DNA of 48,940 nucleotides from a virus: positions 1 to 48,940 of IMG/VR virus record IMGVR_UViG_3300032893_000076, one strand, 5' to 3'. Under the pieces are notes generated by a model, which had not been told where the DNA came from, searched no databases, and worked only from the letters and a program-made list of their open reading frames with translations. The translations under genes and the position numbers were made by a program. Shown piece after piece: positions 33,423-41,015 of this stretch; positions within the stretch are counted from its first letter, which is position 1; each line of letters begins with the position of its first letter.

Positions 33423-33919
33423 TAAAGCGTACCTGTTCCCCAAGGACCTAAGGAACCATATAGTCCAAAAGCACCGAAACCTCCGCCAATAGTCGCGCCT
33501 TCGACAGTGAACATCTGTCCGGTTAACAAAGGCAGAATGAGATATAGGTACTGAACGCCGTAATAGGTACTGGTCAAAATCGCTAACTCTGGATTCTCTA
33601 GGATTCTGTCAGGAATTTGAAAGCTTGCGCCCACAGGACCGACATTCTTCCCAGTATTCAACCATTCGTACTTCCCGGCGATACCCTGAGAACTAGCCCT
33701 GAGGTTCTGGACTAGGAAGTGTGCCGCGAGTAGCTGCGCGCCCTGCGTATATAGATTCTGGTTAGGAAATAGGAACTGTGGTATAAGGTTCTGTTGTTGA
33801 GTCTGGGCTTTAGCTATGTCGGCATCCTGGACTGTAGTCAAGTCGCTGTTTCCATAAGGGAAATCGCGGTTAAAATATGCTTTGAACGCGGCTACGTCTG
33901 GATTAGTATAGGCTGCCAT
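33422..33919 (-). CDS. Head-tail connector (DUF4054-like)
   Basis: 165 residues. FKAYFNRDFPYG ... VQDADIAKAQTQQQ and a Gly-rich tail fit DUF4054-type connector proteins. First gene of the neck operon; promoter copy E lies just upstream. Confidence 0.78.
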   Translation of the reverse strand: MAAYTNPDVAAFKAYFNRDFPYGNSDLTTVQDADIAKAQTQQQNLIPQFLFPNQNLYTQGAQLLAAHFLVQNLRASSQGIAGKYEWLNTGKNVGPVGASFQIPDRILENPELAILTSTYYGVQYLYLILPLLTGQMFTVEGATIGGGFGAFGLYGSLGPWGTGTL

Positions 33920-33934
33920 AGTAGCTTAAGGATA

Positions 33935-33964
33935 ACATATTTGCTTAAGTAGCGCAGCTACGCA
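33935..33964 (+). promoter_or_regulatory. Phage promoter element, weak copy E
   Basis: ACATATTTGCTTAAG matches the first half-site well, but the second is poor and the TACGCA box is one base off the usual place. It sits 42 bp before the stronger copy C. It may instead act on the reverse strand (TATGTT) for the connector operon. Confidence 0.4.
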
Positions 33965-33976
33965 CGGGAATTACCG

Positions 33977-34007
33977 ACACAATTCCCTCACAATTACTTG
34001 TTACGAT
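33977..34007 (+). promoter_or_regulatory. Phage promoter element, copy C
   Basis: ACACAATTCCCTCACAATT has two CACAATT half-sites 11 bp apart and TACGAT at 34002-34007. Both half-sites carry C where copies A and B carry T, so the two halves vary together. It is 17 bp before the plus-strand gene at 34024. Confidence 0.65.
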
Positions 34008-34023
34008 GGCTTAGAGGTAGTTA

Positions 34024-34224
34024 ATGAAGATTGAACTTACAGGAGAAGCCGAGTCCTTAAAAGCACTAGGAAACTTATTAAGAGAGATCTGGTCTCAGAG
34101 AATCGTGGCTAACGACGGCACCGTATTACAGGCCTGGTCTTATAACTTAATGCCAGACGGAACAGGTAAAGCTACGATTGTTTTACAAAAACTGCGCCGG
34201 ATAGAAAAAGAAAAACCCCAGTGA
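34024..34224 (+). CDS. Small plus-strand island protein
   Basis: 66 residues, mixed alpha/beta: MKIELTGEAESLKALGNLL then a beta stretch GTVLQAWSYNLM and ATIVLQKLRRIE. A compact ferredoxin-like or arc-like fold is possible. It lies between minus-strand neck and capsid genes with its own promoter element and a terminator at its end. Function unknown. Confidence 0.65.
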   Translation: MKIELTGEAESLKALGNLLREIWSQRIVANDGTVLQAWSYNLMPDGTGKATIVLQKLRRIEKEKPQ

Positions 34225-34240
34225 TTTCTCACCAGGGTTT
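34213..34240 (-). terminator. Bidirectional intrinsic terminator
   Basis: AAACCC, CA, GTGA, loop TTTC, TCAC, CA, GGGTTT: a 10-bp stem with one CA/CA mismatch. On the minus strand it is followed by TTTTCTTTTTC, a good U tract, so it ends transcription from the capsid operon. On the plus strand only TTTCTCT follows. The stop codon of the 34024 gene is inside the stem. Confidence 0.8.
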
Positions 34241-34285
34241 CTCTAAGGTCACCCGCGGGCAACCAAGTTGGGGGAGGTACGAAGA

Positions 34286-35404
34286 TTATCCAGGATACGA
34301 GATATACATCATTTCAGCCGGACGATAGGGTTGAACGCCCGTAAACTGTCCGTAGGCTGCGTTCTGGAATGAGAAGTTGTTCAAGCTGTTAGCAAGAGTG
34401 TTCGTATAATCCACTGGGATATCCATACGAAGAGACTCTTCAGCATAGTTATACAGAACGTAGATAGGATTACTGGCTTGCTGTCCGCCATTCGCTACGG
34501 TATCGGCATAACGGCAAGGAAGAATCTTGAAGCTTTTGTTGTTCGTCATCGTCTGAAGCGTTTCTTGCATGTATTGCAGAATCGACTTCAAGGGGAACGA
34601 AGGACTAGAAGCTGTCGCAAGACCTAAGTAATCGCTTTCCGGCACCAAAAGATGCGTAGGCCAGGCAGATGATTTACAGTTCTGACGATAGACATCAAGA
34701 ATTGCCGCCAGAAACGCACTCAAGTTAGCGGGGGTTGCGGCGAGTGAGCTAATCGGCGCAGTTAATAGGCTGTTGTAATTCAAGTAAACTTGATTTCCAG
34801 AAGGCGAAGCCGCGGACGGCTGGTTCAAGAGACCGAGAACCGCACTGTTTCCAGGGACGCCTAGAAAAGCCGTTCTTTGGATACCAAGATCCCAGTTACG
34901 CTTACGGGCTTTTTCTTTCGCAGAAACGATATCCCAGTTACCCGATCTAGAAGCTTCTTCCAGAAGGATAATGTTCCAGGAGATCGACTTAGCCCAAGAG
35001 TTAATCGGCACCGACACGCTGTCAACACCAGCATCAGCAGAAGACAATCGAGTATTGTCAGTTCCGATGTTCAGAATACCTTGGGAGAAATCTCCGGCAA
35101 GGTCATACGAACGATAGGTCAAGAGGTTCGTATTGAACGCTCCATTACCCATGACAATCGGCACAAAGTCCGCAGGAGCAATCTCGAAGAATTTCTGTTC
35201 GGTGATTTTCTTAACGATAGTGGTCAGAGTCGTAATCAAACGCTCGAAACCAACGCCGCTAGTAACCGACAGCGAGTTCATCCGTTTACGCATGCTGTTG
35301 TACTGCGCCTGAATCTCTTCGGCGTGGTACTTCTCTTCAGGCGTGAGAGTTACAGGAAGAGGCTTCCCGTTCTCATCAGTAAGTGTGTTATAAAACAACT
35401 TCAT
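34286..35404 (-). CDS. Major capsid protein (DUF2184-like)
   Basis: 372 residues. DUF2184-type HK97-fold capsid: VTPEEKYHAEEIQ then long E-loop region, VSVPINSWAKSISWNIILLEEA and the C-terminal YAEESLRMDIPVDYTN. Follows the cement protein. Forms the shell. Confidence 0.88.
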   Translation of the reverse strand: MKLFYNTLTDENGKPLPVTLTPEEKYHAEEIQAQYNSMRKRMNSLSVTSGVGFERLITTLTTIVKKITEQKFFEIAPADFVPIVMGNGAFNTNLLTYRSYDLAGDFSQGILNIGTDNTRLSSADAGVDSVSVPINSWAKSISWNIILLEEASRSGNWDIVSAKEKARKRNWDLGIQRTAFLGVPGNSAVLGLLNQPSAASPSGNQVYLNYNSLLTAPISSLAATPANLSAFLAAILDVYRQNCKSSAWPTHLLVPESDYLGLATASSPSFPLKSILQYMQETLQTMTNNKSFKILPCRYADTVANGGQQASNPIYVLYNYAEESLRMDIPVDYTNTLANSLNNFSFQNAAYGQFTGVQPYRPAEMMYISYPG

Positions 35405-35421
35405 TTTTACTCCTAAATTAA

Positions 35422-36222
35422 CTAGTCAATCTGGTAAGAAGCTTGAGGCGCCATAATCATAACGCGACAAAGCTGTCCGGCAGACACCGTGTCCAAGCTA
35501 TAGCCAACAATCGGAAGACCCGAACTACCCGTCACAGGTATAACTCCACCGTTAGCTCCGCCCGGGGCAGCTGCAGGAAGAGAAGTCAAAAACTGTCCGC
35601 GGCTAATCGAAGCCTGCGCTTGAAGGAATTTGATATTTCCGCCAAGAGAGACTTCCAACTGATCGCCAGGTCCGAAAGATACCGATTTCAAGTTGTAATC
35701 TACGAATCCCGCACAACCGTCAGAGGCGGCCGTACACGGAACAACCAGAGGCTGACTGCCAGAAATGAAATTACCAGCAGGAGCGGATCCAACTGAGAAC
35801 TTCACAGCGGCCCCAGGAACCAAACTTCCAGAACCCGCAGGATCAAATTGCACAGAAATGCTGTTTCCGTTGAAAGGAAGTTCATTCATTCCAAGGAAAG
35901 GCGCCTGAGCATATTGGTTCGGTACAGGACCAAGAGAAGTCGTAAGCACTAATGTGGCAGACGAACTCGCAGTCGCCGGAGACGGAGACGCACTGTCTGT
36001 GACAGTAATCTTGTAGTAATAAGTCGTTCCAGGAAGAAGACCTGAATTACTGAGCGACAATGAAGTCGCCCCGGCTATATCAGAATATCCCGAACCGGAT
36101 TGTAGCGACCGACTCCATTGATACGAATACGGAGCCGTTCCACCCGAAGCTGCCGTACTAACCAACGACGCTGTCGTGGTTCCTACGGACACAATGCTAA
36201 CTGAACCTGCTGCTAGAGACAT
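35422..36222 (-). CDS. Head decoration/cement protein with N-terminal Ig-like domain
   Basis: 266 residues. Residues 1-90 form an Ig/fibronectin-like domain (TAPYSYQWSRSLQ, TYYYKITVTDSASP). The rest (NQYAQAPFLGMNEL ... GDQLEVSLGG) fits the structural cement/DUF2190-like group. Placed before the capsid gene. The Ig domain would stand out on the capsid surface. Confidence 0.78.
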   Translation of the reverse strand: MSLAAGSVSIVSVGTTTASLVSTAASGGTAPYSYQWSRSLQSGSGYSDIAGATSLSLSNSGLLPGTTYYYKITVTDSASPSPATASSSATLVLTTSLGPVPNQYAQAPFLGMNELPFNGNSISVQFDPAGSGSLVPGAAVKFSVGSAPAGNFISGSQPLVVPCTAASDGCAGFVDYNLKSVSFGPGDQLEVSLGGNIKFLQAQASISRGQFLTSLPAAAPGGANGGVIPVTGSSGLPIVGYSLDTVSAGQLCRVMIMAPQASYQID

Positions 36223-36238
36223 TAGTTACTCCTTAAAA

Positions 36239-37438
36239 TTATTTTCCCGAACCGTATTTAGCTTTACCTTTTAAAACCCCATCAAGATTCGGAACAATTC
36301 CGGAATCAAATTCCACGAGGTCTGCGGCATTTTTGAGTTTATCGAAATGAGAATTTCTTTTCGTCTTATCTTCTTCTTTTTCTTGTTTCTCGGCTTCTTT
36401 TTCACCGGAATCTAAATCAGCATTACGCTTAGTAAGATCAGCTTCCGCGGCTTTCTCAGCGTCTTTTTCTCCACCGTCTTCAGAAACATTCTTCTTCATC
36501 ATGTCGGCGTGGTGCATGGCCAAAGCATTCATGCAATCTTCCATCGACTTATGTTTCGCCATTAAGTCTCTAACGGACATCGTTCCGTTACCCATACGAA
36601 CATGGTGATCTTCATTCGCCATTTGAGGCGCAGCACCTGGCTCTTCTTTTTTACGGCCTTGTTTTTCTTGTTCTTCTTTATTCTCGCCGCCGTCTTTATG
36701 TTCTGCGTGTTTTTCCACTTTATCGTGCTCTTTCTCAGAATCGCCTTCTTTATCCAGAGGACCTTTTTCAACGTTCTGGATAGTGTCCGCGTTCTTAATC
36801 AAATCTTTAATACTAATTTCTTTACCCGTGTTAGGAAGTTTCACAATCGTCTCTTCTAGTTCTGCATTTTCAACTTTTGTCTTTTTGAAGAAATCGAACA
36901 TGCTCCGCTTCTCCGATGATTTAGAGTTAGCTACGCGTTTAAGCTCCGTTAGCTTAGAGTTATTATACTCTTTAAACTCTTCAGGTGACAACACTTTTGA
37001 CTCATTGTATCGAGGATCGTTAACTAAAGCCAAGTGTTCGTATTCTGCCGCAGTGATTTCTTTAGTATATTCAAGACCATTCCACATGCCACTTGGTCCG
37101 TAGGATTTTGGCAAATAAGCATTACTTAATTTAAATCCATTACGAATTGCTTCGTGTCCTTTGTCACTAACAACTATAAACTGTACCCAATGCTTCCCGT
37201 CAGCCTCGTTGTAGAACGATTTAACTACGTACCCGTCAGCTTCGGTTTGAAGATTCTTCAGATCAACTTCTTCAACATGGCGAACAAACACAGGACGTCC
37301 GGCAAAAGTAGGATCCATGTCTCGGAGTGTATTTTCATTAAGAAATACGCGTAATGGAGCTTGGCCTTCTTCACGATATTCTGCAATACCCGGATAGAAA
37401 TGCAAACCATACCATATCTGCGGCAACTGCTTAGCCAT
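36239..37438 (-). CDS. Prohead protease fused to scaffold (DUF2213-like)
   Basis: 399 residues. N-terminal domain (1-155) fits DUF2213-type capsid maturation proteases (KLSNAYLPKSYGP, AAEYEHLALVNDPRY). The rest is a highly charged E/K/D region (180-350) like a scaffold, ending in a hydrophobic patch. Protease-scaffold fusions work inside the prohead and are digested. Its start codon lies seven bases after a TATAAT. Confidence 0.82.
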   Translation of the reverse strand: MAKQLPQIWYGLHFYPGIAEYREEGQAPLRVFLNENTLRDMDPTFAGRPVFVRHVEEVDLKNLQTEADGYVVKSFYNEADGKHWVQFIVVSDKGHEAIRNGFKLSNAYLPKSYGPSGMWNGLEYTKEITAAEYEHLALVNDPRYNESKVLSPEEFKEYNNSKLTELKRVANSKSSEKRSMFDFFKKTKVENAELEETIVKLPNTGKEISIKDLIKNADTIQNVEKGPLDKEGDSEKEHDKVEKHAEHKDGGENKEEQEKQGRKKEEPGAAPQMANEDHHVRMGNGTMSVRDLMAKHKSMEDCMNALAMHHADMMKKNVSEDGGEKDAEKAAEADLTKRNADLDSGEKEAEKQEKEEDKTKRNSHFDKLKNAADLVEFDSGIVPNLDGVLKGKAKYGSGK

Positions 37439-37445
37439 TCGACTT

Positions 37446-37474
37446 ATTATAACGGAGTTAACTTAATTAAGCTA
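37446..37474 (-). promoter_or_regulatory. Minus-strand promoter before the protease/capsid genes
   Basis: TAGCTT (complement 37469-37474), 17-bp spacer, TATAAT (complement 37446-37451). The ATG at 37438 is seven bases after the -10 box with no ribosome site, so transcripts would be leaderless. Confidence 0.6.
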
Positions 37475-38435
37475 TTTTCACTATTGGTATAGCTACACAG
37501 CGGCAATTATAATCTTCGCCAGGATTGTTTCTCTTCCCTTGTGGATTAGTTACGGGAGGCCGCGAAAATTTCTGTTTTGTCTTATCTAATGCTTTATGCA
37601 TGTCTCGAACAGGATGTGCTTCCGTACCGACAACTGTTCTCCATTCGTAGTCATCAACTCCGGCTTCGGCATATCTTTGTTCTTTCAGTTTGGCAGTCAA
37701 AAGATTCGTTTCCTGCCGAGCCAGGAACTTAGCTTTTCGCTTCCCGACTCCGAAGCTCGCTTCGATCATCTTCGCGATCTCTTTATGCCGGTTTCCAGCA
37801 AAGACGTGCGATTCGATTTGTTTCCTAAGACGGATAATCTCTTCATCCGTGAAATTCTTAATCCCTAGTTTAAGATTCTCAGTATAGGACAACTTTAAGT
37901 TGTCTTTCGCCTCTTTTGATAAACTAGGGGAGATAGTTACTGCTTCAACAGCACTTTTAAAGCTTTTAGTAATATCAGAATTGACTTTAGCCTCAGTTCG
38001 ATTGAAGTACTTCCCAGGTTTTACTGCTTTGGCAGTATTTTCAGTGTTTTTCTGAAGATTATCTAAAATATTTCCGAAGTTTTTTTTCAATTCTTCATCT
38101 TTCTTAGCTTGTGTCGCAATCGCGCGCTGTAAATCTGCAGGTAATTGTTCGGTGGGAATTACCCACTTTCCCACTTCCCATTTGGCTCCCAGGTCTTTCA
38201 AGGCTTTTGATGTTTTAGCTGTAAACGCACCAGTAAATCCTTGTACAGTATATCGTATAGTTCCGGTCTCGATTGCCGCAAGCAGATCTGAAAATGAATT
38301 GCGGATTATATCATGGATTTGTAGTTCTCTAGCTATTGGAGAATACAAGTATTTTCGTAAGATAAATAAAAGATAAACCTCAAGCTCTTGAACTTGCTTC
38401 AAAGGTTCTGTTACTGGACGAAGACGGATTTCCAT
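37467..38435 (-). CDS. Phage head morphogenesis protein (Mu F/SPP1 gp7-like)
   Basis: 322 residues. C-terminal FARQET-like (FLARQETNLLTAKLKEQRYAEAG) and YEWRTVVGTEAHPVRDMHKALD ending NCRCVAIPI are the Mu F/gp7 signature with the usual His and Cys. Acts in head assembly, possibly with portal. Confidence 0.87.
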   Translation of the reverse strand: MEIRLRPVTEPLKQVQELEVYLLFILRKYLYSPIARELQIHDIIRNSFSDLLAAIETGTIRYTVQGFTGAFTAKTSKALKDLGAKWEVGKWVIPTEQLPADLQRAIATQAKKDEELKKNFGNILDNLQKNTENTAKAVKPGKYFNRTEAKVNSDITKSFKSAVEAVTISPSLSKEAKDNLKLSYTENLKLGIKNFTDEEIIRLRKQIESHVFAGNRHKEIAKMIEASFGVGKRKAKFLARQETNLLTAKLKEQRYAEAGVDDYEWRTVVGTEAHPVRDMHKALDKTKQKFSRPPVTNPQGKRNNPGEDYNCRCVAIPIVKIA

Positions 38436-40156
38436 TACTCCGCCTTTCGATGAAATGTCCCGCCCATTTTCTTATAGAGATATGAAACCAAAGCCCATTT
38501 ACGGGTACCGCCAGTTGATTTATCGGCTGCCTTTTTAGCCTCTTCCCATTTACCTTCGTCTACATCCCCTGGGTTTTCTATTTTTTCCTCAGATTCTGCA
38601 TTATGCGCTTTAATATCTTCGGCTAAAGAATTCTTAGTAGTTTGTCCAGGAGACGACGTCGTAGGTTGACTTCCCGCAGGCATGCTAGAAGCATCTGATT
38701 CTTCTCCGCCTTCTTTGTCCGCTTGAGATTCCTCTTCTTGAGCGCCCGGAATATTACCAATTTCGTCTGCGCCGTCTGGTAAAGCCTCGTTGTCTAACTG
38801 AATCCCTAGTAAATCTTCCTTGTTTACTGCGTCTCTATATTCCTCAAGACTAATTAATCCTGCCTGTGCCGCGGCAATAAGTCGATTATGCTGACTCTCT
38901 TTAACTTTTTCGTTGGCTTCCGCACTAAGCACTCTAAGCGGTTCAAATTCAATCGAAAGATCATCTGGCACGAAACCAAATAATTGCTGGCATCTGAGTT
39001 CCGCCATTTTCAAGATATGTTTCTTGGCAGGCGTACGAATCGTAGACTCAATCATTCCGTTATAGACTTCAAGATCCGCTTCACCAGAGTTAAAGCCGTT
39101 TGCACTCTCACCAAAGAGCTTCGTCCTGGGCATTCGAAGATCGGCCGCGACCTGAATCCGGATTTGCTCCATTACATCGGCCAATCCAGAGAATGTCAGC
39201 GTCTTTTGCTCGTATTTGTCTTCAGCATCCATCACAATCGCGTGTTGGAAGTCTTTCGCTTGATTTGCTATCTGAATACGCTGACGAACTGCCATAGCGC
39301 CTTGTGGAGCCAAGAGAGTACTCGTCAGATTCTTAATCGCAAAAACGTCGATCTTCGCTTCGTCTACAAGTTCATAGATAAGACTTGTGCCTTCGAGGTA
39401 TTGATTCAAACTTCTGACTAAAGTCTCAACGACAGAAAATCCCCAGCCGCGCAGGCGTGGACGTAAATACGCCGGAGCCTTCTCACCGATCTGTCTAAGA
39501 ACTCTAGATCTGTGAAGCTTAATCCCGTAATAATCGAAGAACTCAATCCTATCTAAAGGCTGCATTCTTTCAAATCCGGAATAAGCGGCATCAGTATTCT
39601 GAAGATTAAAGAACAATTCCCACAGATCGAAATCTCGGAATTCTAGCGTGTCTCCTTGTTTAAGTGAAGATACGTCAAACGGAGTCTCAGGATCTTGGTC
39701 AGTCATAATGATGACTCCCCCTCCCCCATATAATCGCATCCACTTAAACCCGTCGGTCATTCTCGACATATCATCTTGGCGGATCATTGTGTCTCTAAGC
39801 AGATTCAAATCTGAAGGCTGAAGTTGTTTAGATAAGATTTCTATGCCGCCTCTAAAGGCATCTAAAACAGGGATGTCTACCAGAGTCTTGACTAAAGCTA
39901 GCTCCACATAAGCTTCACTAAGAACCTGCAAGAAGTTACTTAGGAAATACCAACGAAGCTGTCCAAAGATTTCATTAACCTGTGATACGTTCTGATTACC
40001 GGGACCAGAAGGAAAGCCGCTGCCTGGAAAGCCGTTACTTCCGAACAGTACTCCTTGGAGCCCGTTTGCAAGGATCTGTTCTCGCATGGCATCTGCCATT
40101 TCGTTTTTAATTTTCTCTAGTTGCTTATTAGTAAACTTGGCAGGTTTTTTAGGCAT
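38435..40156 (-). CDS. Portal protein (DUF1073-like)
   Basis: 573 residues. DUF1073-type portal: FLSNFLQVLSEAYVELALVKTLVDIPVLDAFRGG, RDFDLWELFFN, and a long acidic C-terminal tail. The last 40 residues (KWALVSYLYKKMGG) form a small extra domain. Forms the dodecameric channel. Begins the head operon. Confidence 0.88.
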   Translation of the reverse strand: MPKKPAKFTNKQLEKIKNEMADAMREQILANGLQGVLFGSNGFPGSGFPSGPGNQNVSQVNEIFGQLRWYFLSNFLQVLSEAYVELALVKTLVDIPVLDAFRGGIEILSKQLQPSDLNLLRDTMIRQDDMSRMTDGFKWMRLYGGGGVIIMTDQDPETPFDVSSLKQGDTLEFRDFDLWELFFNLQNTDAAYSGFERMQPLDRIEFFDYYGIKLHRSRVLRQIGEKAPAYLRPRLRGWGFSVVETLVRSLNQYLEGTSLIYELVDEAKIDVFAIKNLTSTLLAPQGAMAVRQRIQIANQAKDFQHAIVMDAEDKYEQKTLTFSGLADVMEQIRIQVAADLRMPRTKLFGESANGFNSGEADLEVYNGMIESTIRTPAKKHILKMAELRCQQLFGFVPDDLSIEFEPLRVLSAEANEKVKESQHNRLIAAAQAGLISLEEYRDAVNKEDLLGIQLDNEALPDGADEIGNIPGAQEEESQADKEGGEESDASSMPAGSQPTTSSPGQTTKNSLAEDIKAHNAESEEKIENPGDVDEGKWEEAKKAADKSTGGTRKWALVSYLYKKMGGTFHRKAE

Positions 40157-40184
40157 AAATCTCCACTTAGCTACCGTAAGTTTA

Positions 40185-40215
40185 ACATATTTGCTTCACA
40201 GTTTAATTTTAAACT
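40185..40215 (+). promoter_or_regulatory. Phage promoter element, copy F
   Basis: ACATATTTGCTTCACAGTT: two half-sites 11 bp apart, and TAAACT at 40210-40215. It overlaps the left arm of the three-way fold. The next plus-strand gene is 425 bp away, so a long leader or noncoding RNA would be made. On the other strand it holds TATGTT facing the portal gene. Confidence 0.6.
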
Positions 40216-40275
40216 ACTTTAAGTACTTCGTTACGTACTTGTTGGTCCGGACCAACGTAGTTTGACAAAATTAAA
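40202..40275. other. Three-way-junction inverted repeat
   Basis: Outer stem: 40202-40217 pairs with 40257-40275 (16 bp with a three-base bulge at 40264-40266). Inside, AAGTAC/GTACTT (40221-40226/40235-40240) forms a hairpin, and GTTGGTCCGGACCAAC (40241-40256) is a perfect palindrome. The two inner hairpins abut each other and the outer stem, so the fold is a clean Y. No T tract follows, so it is not a plain terminator. It could be a site for a DNA-binding protein, a packaging or recombination site, or the start of a structured RNA. Confidence 0.65.
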
Positions 40276-40634
40276 AAGTTTGATATTTCATAGGAGATAT
40301 CCAAGTACTTGAGTACCTATTAGCCCGCCAGAGGCGGTGTCTAGTAGGAATAATACTCGAGGAAAACGGACGTTAGCCTGGGTGAGATTGAATATCGAGG
40401 ACAATTCTAGCGGGACTAACGACGGGTACCTCCAAGCACAGTTTAATCTGACCCCATGATTTGATCCTGTTTGCTGTCGCAGCACAGGACACCGAATTAT
40501 GGCGCTAAGATCTCTCAATCGTTCGCACAGTAATTTTTCGATGTAGGAACCGGCATGTATTCTGTCTGCTTCATTTCTTTTAGAACTCCGTCTTTGACAC
40601 GGATTAGACTTTGCATGCAAATACAACTAGGGAG
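40276..40634 (+). ncRNA. Candidate structured noncoding RNA or leader
   Basis: No convincing gene on either strand. Strong hairpins: 40316-40323 with 40341-40348 enclosing CCGCC/GGCGG (13 pairs); CGTTAG with CTAACG enclosing a smaller stem (about 40370-40423); TCCTG..TGCTG with CAGCA..CAGGA (40463-40488); TCCGT/ACGGA near 40590-40606; TTTGCATGCAAA at 40611-40622. The 11-mer CACAGTTTAAT occurs here (40438) and at the promoter (40197). It could be a noncoding RNA or a 5' leader of the 40640 gene. Class not recognised. Confidence 0.45.
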
Positions 40635-40639
40635 CACCA

Positions 40640-40972
40640 ATGCTGCTAGTCAAGCAAATGTCTACTGACGAGGATATCCTTGATGAAGAGTTGGGCGAAG
40701 CAATTCTAGGAGTTCGAGGCGCCCTAGAGTGGATTGAGCAAGCCGCCGCAGTAAAAAATTCATATTTACTGTGGAAAGGGCGCTGTCTCCTTTATGACCG
40801 GATTCAAGTCTTGAGAAAATCGTTACTGACGGCGCCCGACAAAAGTCCGAAAGAGCAAATTTTAGTAGGTACAGCTAAGCTTGACCTCGCAGCTTCGGAA
40901 GAAGCTCTGCGAACTGCGTCTCTGCAGCTTTCTTTGATTCTGTCGGCCGTTCGAGCTGATGCCAAATCCTAA
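40640..40972 (+). CDS. Plus-strand island protein
   Basis: 110 residues, mostly helical with two long amphipathic helices (SVEEL-type start DEDILDEELGEAILGVRGALEWIEQ, then KLDLAASEEALRTASLQLSL). AGGGAG precedes the ATG. It lies alone between terminase and portal with a structured leader. A helical regulator or early host-takeover protein is possible; no family recognised. Confidence 0.65.
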   Translation: MLLVKQMSTDEDILDEELGEAILGVRGALEWIEQAAAVKNSYLLWKGRCLLYDRIQVLRKSLLTAPDKSPKEQILVGTAKLDLAASEEALRTASLQLSLILSAVRADAKS

Positions 40973-41015
40973 AAATCTTGTCTTCAACTTTTTTCTTGGT
41001 GGCCTGGGCTACTGC

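Noticed and set aside
34877-35796. Plus-strand frames opposite capsid and cement genes
   Set aside because: Shadows of well-supported minus-strand genes, no ribosome sites.
40288-40626. 112-codon minus-strand frame in the 40.2-40.6 kb gap
   Set aside because: No ribosome site, unusual composition, and it runs across strong hairpins; noncoding structure explains the region better.
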